Source: Candidatus Rifleibacteriota bacterium (GTDB lineage: Bacteria; Muiribacteriota; Ozemobacteria; Ozemobacterales; Ozemobacteraceae). Taken from it: a DNA stretch of 64,000 nucleotides. The stretch lies in NCBI GenBank assembly GCA_015233565.1, contig JADFXM010000002.1:186001-250000 (forward strand), given 5' to 3'. The translations under genes and the position numbers were made by a program. Positions 9,805-26,902 of this stretch are shown piece by piece (within the stretch, counting starts at the first letter, position 1; each line of letters begins with the position of its first letter). The notes beneath the pieces are model-generated. The model was not told the origin of the DNA and did no database searches. It saw only the letters and a list, made by a program, of their open reading frames with translations.

Positions 9805-11253
9805 ATGCAGGAAAACCAAAACATAGAGTTCAAAGAATCATGGCGTGACGAGCACCTTAAATGGATTTGCGGTTTTGCGAATGCCGGTGGAGGGAAATTG
9901 GTTATTGGGCGCGATGATCAAGGAAATGTGGTTGGTTTAAAAGATACCCAAAAATTGCTGGAAGATATACCCAATAAAGTTCGTGATATTCTTGGTGTCA
10001 TGGTTGACGTCGACTTCTTTCAGGAAGGCGGAAAAGGTTATCTGGAAATAAAGGTTAATGAATATTCCAATCCAATAAGTTTTAAAGGTGAGTATTTTTA
10101 TCGAAGCGGAAGTACTAATCAGGTGCTTAAAGGGGCAGCTCTTGCAAGGTTTTTGCTGCGTAAACAGGGCTTACATTGGGATTCCATCGCTTTACCAAGA
10201 ATGAAAGTTTCTGAATTAGATCAAGAAGCAATTCTCTTTTTTAAAAATCAAGCATTATTGAGTAAAAGACTGGATCGCACAATTACGAAAGAATCAACTC
10301 TTTCCCTATTTGAAAAACTTCATTTGTTGGATGAAAAAAAATTAAAAAGGGCAGCGGTTCTCCTGTTTCACTCTGATCCGGAAAAATTTGTTACTGGAGC
10401 TTGTATAAAAATTGGCTATTTTGAAAATGATGCGGATTTGCGTTACCAGGATGAAGTCCATGGTCCTTTACTGAAACAGGTTGACCGAACAATTGAAATA
10501 ATTAAAGCAAAGTATTTTAAAGCATTGATATCTTACAAAGGATTGCAACGGATTGAGACCTATCCGGTCCCAGAAGTTGCGTTACGGGAAGCAATTTTAA
10601 ATGCAGTGGTACATAAAGACTATTCAAGCGGCGCCCCTATCCAAATCAGTGTTTATTCTGATAAGTTGATGATTTGGAATCCCGGGCAGCTTCCTTTAGA
10701 TTGGTCATTGGAAAAACTTTTGACAAAACATTCATCGCAACCCTTCAACCCAGATGTTGCAGCTGTTTTTTTTCGGGCCGGCTTGATTGAAGCCTGGGGG
10801 CGGGGTATTGCAGAAATGTTAAATTCATGCCAAGAGGAAGGATTGTTGCCTCCAAAAGTAAAATTTGATTCCAATGGAATTTGGGTAAATTTTTTCTTTT
10901 CATCTGCCTTGTCTTTGAATGTGAGTGAGAATGCCCCAATGTATCCTACCAGTAAAATTCAGGTCAAAACTACCAATAAAAGGAAGAAGTTATCTCCAAA
11001 AAGCGCCAATGAGACTAATGATGAGGCTACCAATAAAAATTCAGTCTTTCCTACCATTGAAAATGAGCCAACTACTTTTGAAAGAATTTTGGAAATATTG
11101 AAAAAAATACCCGAAATTTCGGCTAAAAAACTTTCAATTACTTTAGGAATTAGTGAAGACGGTGTCAGATACCACCTTAAAAGAATGAAAGCTCTGGAGT
11201 TCATTGACCATCGCGGTTCAAAAAAAGCTGGGTACTGGAAGGTTCTAAAATAA
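9805..11253 (+). CDS. AlbA_2/Schlafen-domain ATP-binding regulator between cas2 and the array
   Basis: This 482-residue protein has three visible parts. Residues 5-120 form an AlbA_2 (Schlafen-like, divergent AAA_4) domain with NIEFKESW and FANAGGGKLVIGRDDQGNVVG. Residues about 255-360 match a GHKL-type ATPase (HATPase_c_4), with ALREAILNAVVHKDY, SDKLMIWNPG and AWGRGIAEML. Residues about 420-480 form a winged helix (ISAKKLSITLGISEDGVRYHLKRMKAL). The architecture is COG2865-like: a predicted nucleotide-binding regulator or nucleic-acid-binding protein. It lies 27 bp after cas2 on the same strand and ends 195 bp before repeat 1, so it probably belongs to the cas transcript. It is not a standard I-C gene. 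It could be a cargo gene, a transcription regulator of the locus, or an accessory defence factor; sequence alone does not decide. Confidence 0.8.
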   Translation: MQENQNIEFKESWRDEHLKWICGFANAGGGKLVIGRDDQGNVVGLKDTQKLLEDIPNKVRDILGVMVDVDFFQEGGKGYLEIKVNEYSNPISFKGEYFYRSGSTNQVLKGAALARFLLRKQGLHWDSIALPRMKVSELDQEAILFFKNQALLSKRLDRTITKESTLSLFEKLHLLDEKKLKRAAVLLFHSDPEKFVTGACIKIGYFENDADLRYQDEVHGPLLKQVDRTIEIIKAKYFKALISYKGLQRIETYPVPEVALREAILNAVVHKDYSSGAPIQISVYSDKLMIWNPGQLPLDWSLEKLLTKHSSQPFNPDVAAVFFRAGLIEAWGRGIAEMLNSCQEEGLLPPKVKFDSNGIWVNFFFSSALSLNVSENAPMYPTSKIQVKTTNKRKKLSPKSANETNDEATNKNSVFPTIENEPTTFERILEILKKIPEISAKKLSITLGISEDGVRYHLKRMKALEFIDHRGSKKAGYWKVLK

Positions 11254-11448
11254 GAAACGGGGATCTCTGATCGCTGATATGCAGTGCCATTTTTTTCCCG
11301 GAAAAGGTAAGCGATTGCCTATTCTGGGCCTCAAATCTGAATTTAGTTAACAATATTTTGTTTTTAACTAAGCCTGTGATAAAATAATGGATGAACAGCG
11401 AAATTAAGGTTTGAAATTATTTTAAGATCAAACTTTAAAGCTAGCGGT
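11254..11448 (+). promoter_or_regulatory. CRISPR leader with 8-bp inverted repeat
   Basis: This 195-bp AT-rich stretch lies directly before repeat 1, on the side where repeats begin GTCGCG, the expected leader side for I-C repeats ending ATTGAAAC. It contains a perfect inverted repeat, TTAGTTAA (11343-11350) and TTAACTAA (11364-11371), separated by 13 bp. This could be a protein-binding site for transcription control or leader docking. New spacers should be added at 11449. Confidence 0.75.
11358..11385 (+). promoter_or_regulatory. Candidate promoter for the pre-crRNA
   Basis: An extended -10 motif, TG-a-TAAAAT (11377-11385), has TTGTTT 16 bp upstream (11358-11363) as a -35-like hexamer. Transcription would begin near 11392, about 57 nt before the first repeat. 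The candidate -35 overlaps the leader inverted repeat, so a protein bound there could control array transcription. Confidence 0.5.
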
Positions 11449-19190
<7,742 letters not shown>

Positions 19191-19883
19191 GCCTGAAGGG
19201 TGTATTTCGCTTTTGATTAATTTCCAAAAAAAAAGAAGTTACAAATTTGTTACGTTCCCTTAAATGGAAAGTTACTTGGACGGGCGATAATAACATTGGA
19301 TACAACAAATTAACTCCCGAGAAAATTCTTTGATGACTGCTCACTTGGATTACGAAGTTTCCAAAATGAAGCATCGCTTTAATTCCCTACAAGGGTTAAA
19401 AAAAAGCGAAGTTGACGATGATTGGCGAACAAAATATTATTCGACCCCCCAAAGAATTGATTTGGTATGTGCCTCTTACCAATGTTGCCATGCTTGTTTT
19501 CAACAAAAAATGCTAATCGAAAAATATTTTACATAGTTCCTTGACATATAAGCTACTATGTTTTACAATATACCTATAATCACCTAATACCTTGCACTAG
19601 TTTTAAAAGATTTTAAACTTCTCGGAAACCGCAAAAATCATTTGTTAGTGCATGTCTATGCGATTGAAAAATCGCAGGGGAAGGCTTTTCTTGAAAAAGG
19701 TAGCAAAAATGAAGAAAAATGGCATCGGAAGCGGAAAATGGATTTTCTTTAATAAAAGAAAACCTAGTAATTTTTCTCCATAAAATTTTTCCCCCAACAA
19801 TTCTCTCCCAATCAGCTTTCATGTAACCCCAGTTGCCAAGTGTAACTGTGATCGGATTTCCATTGTCAAAAAGGAGTATTCGC
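19191..19883. other. Gap after the array
   Basis: This is AT-rich sequence with no convincing gene. A 67-codon plus-strand frame from 19333 to 19536 has no good ribosome-binding site and no recognisable domain. AAGGAG at 19871-19876 belongs to the next gene. I see no second leader, IS end or tRNA here. Confidence 0.5.
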
Positions 19884-20300
19884 ATGCGTCTATCCCAAGC
19901 AAACATTTGTTTCATTCTTCTTGTGGCCTCATTTTTCTTTTGTCAGGGAGTAAGTTCGGCTTTGGATCTGGTAAAGCTAACTGATGGAAACGACCTTTTT
20001 ATGGATAAAGACTCAGCAAAATTTGATACAGGAAGTTGTGGAAAAGTGATGGTTGATGTGTGGCTATATTCGCAAGTTAAGGGAAATATGAATCCTTTCA
20101 AACATATGAGATTTGATTTTCTGATGAATGCTCTTCCCAAAATAATTAATGGGGAAAAAGTTGACAGCCAATACGTTTTCCCATTTTGGAACGAAGAAAG
20201 CATTCTTTATAAAGCGATCATATTAAGTGCAAAAGATGAAAAATTGTTGCCTGATACCTTTAAAAATATTATTACCAGAATCGATGTTAAAGAATCATAG
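19884..20300 (+). CDS. Small secreted protein of unknown function
   Basis: I do not recognise a family. The 138-residue product has a clear Sec signal peptide (MRLSQANICFILLVASFFFC, then QGVSSA|LD as the likely cleavage site). The mature part is about 110 residues with two motifs worth noting: FMDKDSAKF and VDVWLYSQVKG. The latter resembles short periplasmic proteins that report surface-derived tyrosine/lysine side chains, but that is weak. The frame extends to 19833; ATG 19884 is preferred because AAGGAG sits 7 bp upstream and the signal peptide starts there. It stands alone between the array and cheB. Confidence 0.7.
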   Translation: MRLSQANICFILLVASFFFCQGVSSALDLVKLTDGNDLFMDKDSAKFDTGSCGKVMVDVWLYSQVKGNMNPFKHMRFDFLMNALPKIINGEKVDSQYVFPFWNEESILYKAIILSAKDEKLLPDTFKNIITRIDVKES

Positions 20301-20490
20301 AGACAAAACCGGAATTGATAATCTATCAGGACAATAATCCCTTTGAAAGAATGTTTTTCACCAAAATTTGAATGAAATTGTTGAAATAGCTTCGTATTTC
20401 CCTACTGCCAATAACTTTTCCGATTTCCCCCCACTTGCAATCTTTTGTCATCTCGGCTATCATCGCCAAATAGAAAGGCTAGGGAAAAAA

Positions 20491-21558
20491 ATGAATAATG
20501 ATCAGAAAAAAGTCATTAAACTCCTTATAGTCGACGACTCAGCCTTCATGCGAGCTGCACTTGAGCGAATGCTGAAAGATGAGCCGGATATTTCTGTGAT
20601 AGCTTCAGCCTCCAACGGGAAAGAAGCCATTGAAAAAGCAATGCGCTTGCGGCCCGATGTAATTACTCTTGACATAGAAATGCCTGTAATGGATGGCTTA
20701 CAAGCATTGCGTGAACTTATGAGAATGCTTCCTTTGCCAGTAATCATGCTTAGCGGGCTAACTCAACAGGGTGCACGTGCTGCATTCCAAGCCCTTGAAT
20801 TAGGAGCAGTGGATTTCATAGGTAAGCCAGGCTCAGGGCTTTCTCTCAATATTTTTGAACTTAAAGAACAACTATTAACAAAAATCAGAACTGCCGCTTC
20901 AAGTAGCCCCCAACCAGGAAAAATTTTTGTTAGCAAAGAAGGCTTCCATCACAATAATTCGAATCCGGGAATTTTTTCTCCCGATCGACTGATTGTAATA
21001 GGCGCTTCAACGGGTGGGCCACCTGCAATTGAAACTCTGTTATCTACTTTTCCTGCAATTTTTAGTGCCTCCATTGTGATTGCTCAGCACATGCCTCCGG
21101 TTTTCACGAATGCACTTGCTCAAAGACTGAATTCAATCTGCAAGATCAAGGTGAAAGAAGCCCTCGATGGTGAGATTCTGCAAAATTCAATTGCATATAT
21201 TTGCCCAGGTGGCCTCCAGACAAAAATTGTTAAGTTGTCTAACGGAAATGCCGCTTTTCAAATTTTCCACGAACCTAGGGAAAAATGCCGTTTTTCTCCA
21301 ACGATTGACCTTTTGTTTGAATCAGGGCTTAACGTTTATGGAAGAAAATGCCTCGGAGTAATCCTCACCGGCATGGGAGAAGATGGAGTTGCCGGATTGA
21401 GAAAAATTTACGATGCTGGGGGATTAACAATTGTGCAGGATAAAACAACTTCTGTGGTTTTTGGAATGCCGAAAGCTGCCGCTGAAGCTGGAGCAGCAAG
21501 TCGTGTTTTGCCAATAACTGAAATAGCACACGATTTGATTCTCGCATTGAATTCCTGA
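20491..21558 (+). CDS. cheB: Chemotaxis-type protein-glutamate methylesterase CheB
   Basis: CheB demethylates (and deamidates) glutamates on chemoreceptors when its receiver domain is phosphorylated. Residues 10-125 form a REC domain with the acidic pair in LLIVDDSAFMR, the phospho-accepting Asp near residue 60 (VITLDIEMPVMDG) and the switch Ser/Lys positions (MLSGLT, FIGKPG). The C-terminal esterase has Ser near 173 (IGASTGGPP), His near 200 (IAQHMPPVFT) and Asp near 298 (LTGMGEDGVAGL), a complete catalytic triad. The frame is open upstream to a TTG at 20368; ATG 20491 is chosen because it begins just before the REC domain. The 355-residue length is typical. No cheA, cheR, cheW or receptor is nearby. 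Confidence 0.93.
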   Translation: MNNDQKKVIKLLIVDDSAFMRAALERMLKDEPDISVIASASNGKEAIEKAMRLRPDVITLDIEMPVMDGLQALRELMRMLPLPVIMLSGLTQQGARAAFQALELGAVDFIGKPGSGLSLNIFELKEQLLTKIRTAASSSPQPGKIFVSKEGFHHNNSNPGIFSPDRLIVIGASTGGPPAIETLLSTFPAIFSASIVIAQHMPPVFTNALAQRLNSICKIKVKEALDGEILQNSIAYICPGGLQTKIVKLSNGNAAFQIFHEPREKCRFSPTIDLLFESGLNVYGRKCLGVILTGMGEDGVAGLRKIYDAGGLTIVQDKTTSVVFGMPKAAAEAGAASRVLPITEIAHDLILALNS

Positions 21559-21918
21559 CATTTTGAGCGTTTTATGGCATCATTTCAGTAGTTCATGGTT
21601 AACACCCAGGTTGTTTCTATTTTGGTCAATTGGGATTTTCTCACCTTTTATACTTTACTATCTTGGAAAATTTGCTTGAAAGGCAATTGTGAAATCTACC
21701 AAAGGAGTTTGTTTTTGAGAAACTTTGTCCGAAAGTTAATTTTTTAAAATGTGTGAGGGTTCTCTCAGAGAGTTTTGATAAACTAAGTAAAAATGTTTTG
21801 TCATTTGGTTTTCTATGACTGTTTGGAGTGTTAGACTGTAAAAATTTTTTTTGTGTGATTGCATGTGGAATTTTGTAATTTTTATGCCTAAGTGAACTCT
21901 ATTAAAAGGATGGCAAAA
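21559..21918. other. Gap between cheB and the ATP-grasp gene
   Basis: This is very AT-rich, with no supported ORF or RNA gene. A short CTCTC-a-GAGAG palindrome lies near 21763-21773. AAAAGGA at 21904-21910 is the ribosome-binding site for the next gene. Confidence 0.4.
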
Positions 21919-23085
21919 ATGAACTTTTTATATCTTTCCCCGCATTTCCCTCCTAATTTTAGTCTTTTTTGCAAACGACTATCTGAACAGGGAGTTAAGG
22001 TTTTAGGTATCGGCGACAGCCCACAGGAAAATCTTGAATCGGAGTTGAAAAACAGTTTATTTGACTACTACCAGGTTCCCAATCTGGAAAACAGTGAGGC
22101 GGTTTACCGGGGATGCGCTTACTTCATATGGAAACATGGACGTATTGACCGTGTTGAATCTCACATCGAACATTGGCTTGGACTAGAAGCCGAACTCCGT
22201 GAAGATTTCAACATTTTTGGTCCCAAAAAAGCCCAAACAGAAGCTTTTCGAAGAAAATCCAGTATGAAAAAAATTTTCCGACAGATTAACGTTCCCGTTG
22301 CTGATGGAGTGCTCTTTCAAGATGAAACTCAATTAAGGGAATTTGTTAAGAAAGTCGGTTTTCCGTTGGTTGCAAAACCAGATATCGGAGTGGGAGCCTG
22401 GGCAACCTACATGATAAAAAACGAGAAGGACATTGTTGATTTTTTAATTAGTCATCCTCCGGTTGATTATTTCCTGGAAGAATTCATTTCCGGAAAACTT
22501 TACACATTCGACGGAATTACCAATTCAAAAGGAGAAATGGTCCTATATACCTCACACCACTCTGACACCGGAGTTTGGGAGTTGGTGAACGAAAATCTAG
22601 ATCTGAGCTATTATTCCCTCCGCGAAATTCCTGACCAATTGTTTGAATATGGAAAAAATATTGTCGCTGCTTTCAAGCTTCCGGAAAAATTTTTCCATAT
22701 CGAATTTTTTAAACTTTTCAAAAACGATGTTTTCACGGTTATTGAGATCAATTGCCGTCCTCCCGGTGGATTTACAACGGACATGATGAATTTCACGGCT
22801 GATGTTGACGTTTATCGCCTGTGGGCAGAGATAGTAGCGCATGGAAGAACCCATACCCGTTTCGACAGAAAATACCATTGTGCTCATGTTGCTCGAAAGA
22901 ATGGCAAGGACTATGTCTATTCCCACGAGGAAATTTTAGCCCGCTATGGCGACAAAATTGTTGTGCACACTGAGGTTCCAGAGGTTTTCAGCGCAGTAAT
23001 GGGCAATTACACATATCTTGTGCGAACGCCAATTGAGTCTCAAATACGCGAAATGATTTCCGAAATCCAAAAAGTTCGAGGTTAA
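21919..23085 (+). CDS. ATP-grasp carboxylate-amine ligase
   Basis: This 388-residue enzyme is of the ATP-grasp superfamily, which activates a carboxylate as an acyl phosphate and joins it to an amine or thiol. Visible landmarks are the pre-ATP-grasp N-terminal fold (MNFLYLSPHFPPNFSLFCKRL), the lysine strand VGFPLVAKPDIGVGAWATYMI, the hinge DYFLEEFISGKLYTFDGI, and the metal-binding end VIEINCRPPGG. The substrate cannot be read from sequence. The frame starts at GTG 21892, but ATG 21919 has AAAAGGA 8 bp upstream and begins at the conserved fold. It ends 2 bp before the esterase gene, so the pair is co-transcribed and probably works on one small molecule. Confidence 0.85.
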   Translation: MNFLYLSPHFPPNFSLFCKRLSEQGVKVLGIGDSPQENLESELKNSLFDYYQVPNLENSEAVYRGCAYFIWKHGRIDRVESHIEHWLGLEAELREDFNIFGPKKAQTEAFRRKSSMKKIFRQINVPVADGVLFQDETQLREFVKKVGFPLVAKPDIGVGAWATYMIKNEKDIVDFLISHPPVDYFLEEFISGKLYTFDGITNSKGEMVLYTSHHSDTGVWELVNENLDLSYYSLREIPDQLFEYGKNIVAAFKLPEKFFHIEFFKLFKNDVFTVIEINCRPPGGFTTDMMNFTADVDVYRLWAEIVAHGRTHTRFDRKYHCAHVARKNGKDYVYSHEEILARYGDKIVVHTEVPEVFSAVMGNYTYLVRTPIESQIREMISEIQKVRG

Positions 23086-23087
23086 TT

Positions 23088-23852
23088 ATGAATGTTGAAT
23101 ATCATGAATGGAACAGCATCAGATTGGATGCCAAAGCTCAAATTAAAGTTTACGGCTATTGGGGATTTCCGCTTCTGGTATTTCCTTGTGCAGGGGGAAG
23201 TTTTTTTGAATTTGAAGATTTTGGAATGGTTGAAACAATCCGGGAATTCATAGAAGCCGGGAAATTGAAGGTATTCACTGTCCAAAGCTGGGATTCAAAA
23301 AGCTGGCTGAATAATTCAATCAGTTTCTCTGAAAGAGCGCGTAATCACGAAATTTATGTTGACTATATCACTTCTGAGGTAGTTCCTTTTATCCATTCCC
23401 ATATGGGTGGAAAACAAGGTATCACAGCCTTTGGGTGCAGTCTTGGTGCCATGCATTCTTTATCGTTTGCGCTACGATTTCCTGAAATTTTCACTTCTGT
23501 CATTGCTCTAAGCGGAATTTACCGACTTTCGAGGTTGGTTGGAGATTACAAAGACGAATTGACCGTTAGAAGTTCACCTATCGATTTTCTAGAATCACTT
23601 ATTGAAGGGCCACTTATCCAGAAAATCAGGGAAAATTCGCTCACAATTTGCTGCGGTCAGGGAGCTTGGGAAAATGAAAGCCTAGAAGATACCCTTGCTC
23701 TGCCACCACTTTTTGAGAAAAGGGCTATTCCCGCCTGGATAGATTTATGGGGAAAAGATGTTTCGCACGATTGGCCCTGGTGGAGAAAACAATTACCTTA
23801 TTTTATTCAAAAGTGCGTCGAAAAAAACAATAAGCGAAATATGAGCCATTAA
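23088..23852 (+). CDS. Alpha/beta-hydrolase, COG4947-like esterase
   Basis: This 254-residue alpha/beta-hydrolase has the nucleophile elbow FGCSLGAMHS (Ser in G-C-S-L-G), an oxyanion-type LLVFPCAGGS strand, and a C-terminal acid/His region with WGKDVSHDWPWWRKQLPYF, where His precedes D-W-P-W-W. That ending is typical of the putative esterase family related to esterase D. It lacks a signal peptide, so it is cytoplasmic. It follows the ATP-grasp gene by 2 bp, suggesting that it removes or transfers an ester on the ligase's substrate or product. The exact substrate is unknown. Confidence 0.85.
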   Translation: MNVEYHEWNSIRLDAKAQIKVYGYWGFPLLVFPCAGGSFFEFEDFGMVETIREFIEAGKLKVFTVQSWDSKSWLNNSISFSERARNHEIYVDYITSEVVPFIHSHMGGKQGITAFGCSLGAMHSLSFALRFPEIFTSVIALSGIYRLSRLVGDYKDELTVRSSPIDFLESLIEGPLIQKIRENSLTICCGQGAWENESLEDTLALPPLFEKRAIPAWIDLWGKDVSHDWPWWRKQLPYFIQKCVEKNNKRNMSH

Positions 23853-23943
23853 CGGGTTGCCTCAAAAAAAATCTGTAATTAATATATTCCTGCAATATTC
23901 CGAAAATGTGCGAGACTCCGCTAACTGGAAATCAGGATAAAGA

Positions 23944-26856
23944 ATGCACTTCACCAGAAAGGATTTTTTTTCATCCCCGGATTCAAGGTCTTTAGTAACC
24001 CGGGCCTTTCTGATGGTTGCCCTTGTAATTTTTCCGCTGTTCATTGCTTATTTAACCTTATCGAAAGCAATAAACGAAAAAACGGACAGCGAAATTGATA
24101 AATTAAAATATGACCTCTTAAACCAGGCTATTTTCGTTTCAAAACTTGCAAAGCCGCAGTATCAAACCAAATTGATGCTGACAGAAGCCCTTAAAAAAGG
24201 GCTTCTGAAGCATTCTGATAAAGAAATTGGAACTTTTTTCGACGTAATTGATAAAAAATTTCCGGGAACTTTCAAATGGGTAGTATTCGATTCCATAGGG
24301 AAAGTTCGTTCTATTCCCTCCCCAAGATGTTTAGCCGGGAAAAAAAATTGGGAAGGATTGTTAAAATCCTATTTTGACCTTTTCGGAATTAATCTCGATA
24401 AACCTGGACAACTGGAAAGTCGATTTGACCCCGAAGTGCAGGCGGCGTTTAAGTTTTTTCAGACTGCCTTTGGAAGCAGTATCAAGTCGAATTCCACCTT
24501 CAAGGGATTTGAACAGGTACTTGAAATAACCTTTTACGGGAAAGCAGCCTGGCTCACCTGGGACCTGGACATAAAAAAATACGGTCCAAGCGGTAACCCC
24601 AAAGAAACAAATGGTGGAGTAATTTTGCTGGTTTACCCTGAAAAACTTTCCAGCGATTTCGGGCCTCGTCAGGCCATACTTTCCAGAAAACACCATGACA
24701 AAAATCTTGCTTACCCTATGATGATGATGAAAATCGGAGATCCAAAATCGGCATTTCTAGATCCTGAGCTTCCGCGAAAAGAGAAATTTGCTCTTCTTGC
24801 TTATAAAAGCTTCTCAAAACGAAATGACTATTTTTTAGGTTTCTTTGACTGGATCGGAGCTACAGTTCCAAGTTATGAATCTGAAAACCCTGAGCGAATG
24901 ATCGTATTTGCAAATATTGGCTCCCTGATAAAAGAGCGGAACGGCCGACTTTCAATTTTGTCGAACGTTCTTCTCGGATTATTCATTTTAAGATTTCTCC
25001 TTGTCTGGCTCTTCAAGCCACTTTCAGGGTTGGTTAATTCACTGCGTCCAAAAATTCTTGGTTTTTTTATGATTGCAGTTTTTCTTCCGGTGGTAAGTCT
25101 TTTGGGCTTCGGATATGTCTGGATAGCCCGGGAAGATCGCCTTTATCGTGAACGTTTGATTGATACCATGCGAAAAGGAATTGAAGGTCTGGATTTAAGA
25201 TTCCGGGATGCCCCCAAAATAATTGAGAAAGACGTTTTCAGCCACTTGAATAAAAGCCTGGAAAAAGCCAGCTCCAACATTGGATCGGTTGTGGGTGCTC
25301 TGGAAAGGGAAGCTCAAGAAGGGCGACTTACCTATTACTTTCTCTCAGACACAAATGGAAAACTAGTAAAAACAAATTGCATGATTCTGGATGCCTTCAT
25401 AAAAAAGATGATAGAAGAAAACCTCAAGAAAAATCTTGAATTCGAAAGAGGAGTGGAGTTAAACAGAACCCTTGGAGATAAAGCCTTTTCTGAGGAGATG
25501 GAAAGTTACCTTGGCAAAACAGGGAAACCAAGGATGACTTCAGCAGCCGGATCCCTTGTATATTTCTGTTACCGCAATCTGCATTTTTATTTTATGGGGA
25601 TGCCGGTTAAAATTGGCAGTGATTTGGTTTCTTTAATTGTACAACTTGATGCCAGTCTGGTAGAAAAGTTTTTTGTTGCCGAAGAATTTGTCCAAAATTC
25701 GACCAAATTGCATTCTGAAGATTTTGCACCACCTATTTTAGGTTTTTACGGGCGTCTGAAAGGATCAAAGCAGTATCCACCCGGCGCCGAAGAATGGACG
25801 GTTTTGACAAAAGCAATTGAGCAATCATATGAATTGCGTTCAAAAATTTCAGGGGAAGTTGAGATAGAAGGAGAGAGATTTTTATACTTCATTTCTCCTT
25901 TGCCTTCGATGCCACTTCAGAGTTATATGCCTGTTTATTTGTCCAGCCTCAAGCAAATTGAGACACGGGTTAGCGGATTCCAAAAGCTTCTTCTTGCTGT
26001 CGCTTTGGTTGTTTTTCTTGTCGCACTGCTTCTAGGTTTGTTTCTTGCAGGAAATCTTTTAGACCCCATCACACGGATTGACGGTGCCATCAAATTGATA
26101 GGGGAAGGCAATTTGAATGTTCGACTTCCTGAGGGCCCGGAAGACGAAATTGGAAGATTGGGAACTAACATCAATGCAATGGTACAGGGACTCAAGGAAC
26201 GTAAAATCCTTACAAAATATGTTTCTGAAAACGTTCTTGAGGCAATCGGACAAAATACAGGACTGGATTTAAGGCCCGGGGAATTAACCGATGCAACGGT
26301 TCTATTTTGCGACATACGCGGCTTTACAAAACTTTCAGAGCAGCATCCACCTGGCGAAATCTTTGAGATGCTAAATGGACTTATTGGCGGGGTGTTCCCT
26401 ATTATTCAGCAGAACATCGGGCGAACCGATAAATTCATCGGAGATGCTATCATGGCTTTGTTTTTCGGCTTGGAAAATGGCAAACATGCGCAAAGGGCTG
26501 TTCGTGCAGCGCTTCAAACGGTTGAATTCGTCTCAAGTTTCAACAAAACTCGCATCGCCGAAGGACGATTCCCTATTAAAATCGGAATAGGATTGAATAC
26601 TGGAGAAGTTATGCGGGGCGATATTGGCTGTGAAGGGCGAAGGGATTTAACGGTAATAGGGGATACCGTTAATCTGGCTTCCAGGTTGGAAAGCTATTCT
26701 GTTGAAGCACAAACAACCGGAATTGTCATCTCTGAAGCGGTTGCAAAAGAAGCAGCGGAAATTGTAGAAATTAAAGAGATTGGACAGCGTCAGGTAAAAG
26801 GAAAAGCTCTTCCGGTTAAGATGTTTGAAGTGCTTTCTCTGAGTAACAAAAGCTAA
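23944..26856 (+). CDS. Membrane-bound class III adenylate cyclase with HAMP domain
   Basis: This 970-residue sensor cyclase has hydrophobic segments near 18-40, 335-360, 368-395 and 690-715, two large regions between them that probably sense ligands outside the membrane, a HAMP linker (NLLDPITRIDGAIKLIGEGNL), and a C-terminal class III catalytic domain from about 775 to 960. Catalytic features are intact: metal Asp in VLFCDIRGFT and in FIGDAIMALF, the adenine-selecting Lys in RTDKFIGD, and the transition-state Asn/Arg in GDTVNLASRLE. This supports ATP rather than GTP as substrate. No cAMP-binding protein is visible in the window. It begins 91 bp after the esterase, so it may be in a separate unit. 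Confidence 0.92.
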   Translation: MHFTRKDFFSSPDSRSLVTRAFLMVALVIFPLFIAYLTLSKAINEKTDSEIDKLKYDLLNQAIFVSKLAKPQYQTKLMLTEALKKGLLKHSDKEIGTFFDVIDKKFPGTFKWVVFDSIGKVRSIPSPRCLAGKKNWEGLLKSYFDLFGINLDKPGQLESRFDPEVQAAFKFFQTAFGSSIKSNSTFKGFEQVLEITFYGKAAWLTWDLDIKKYGPSGNPKETNGGVILLVYPEKLSSDFGPRQAILSRKHHDKNLAYPMMMMKIGDPKSAFLDPELPRKEKFALLAYKSFSKRNDYFLGFFDWIGATVPSYESENPERMIVFANIGSLIKERNGRLSILSNVLLGLFILRFLLVWLFKPLSGLVNSLRPKILGFFMIAVFLPVVSLLGFGYVWIAREDRLYRERLIDTMRKGIEGLDLRFRDAPKIIEKDVFSHLNKSLEKASSNIGSVVGALEREAQEGRLTYYFLSDTNGKLVKTNCMILDAFIKKMIEENLKKNLEFERGVELNRTLGDKAFSEEMESYLGKTGKPRMTSAAGSLVYFCYRNLHFYFMGMPVKIGSDLVSLIVQLDASLVEKFFVAEEFVQNSTKLHSEDFAPPILGFYGRLKGSKQYPPGAEEWTVLTKAIEQSYELRSKISGEVEIEGERFLYFISPLPSMPLQSYMPVYLSSLKQIETRVSGFQKLLLAVALVVFLVALLLGLFLAGNLLDPITRIDGAIKLIGEGNLNVRLPEGPEDEIGRLGTNINAMVQGLKERKILTKYVSENVLEAIGQNTGLDLRPGELTDATVLFCDIRGFTKLSEQHPPGEIFEMLNGLIGGVFPIIQQNIGRTDKFIGDAIMALFFGLENGKHAQRAVRAALQTVEFVSSFNKTRIAEGRFPIKIGIGLNTGEVMRGDIGCEGRRDLTVIGDTVNLASRLESYSVEAQTTGIVISEAVAKEAAEIVEIKEIGQRQVKGKALPVKMFEVLSLSNKS

Positions 26857-26902
26857 TAGTACCAATTTCAATCAATCAAGTACATCGAAAATTCAAAGCA
26901 AT

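Noticed and set aside
19333-19536. 67-codon frame after the array with several cysteines
   Set aside because: No ribosome-binding site, no domain, and low-quality composition; kept only as a note in the gap entry.
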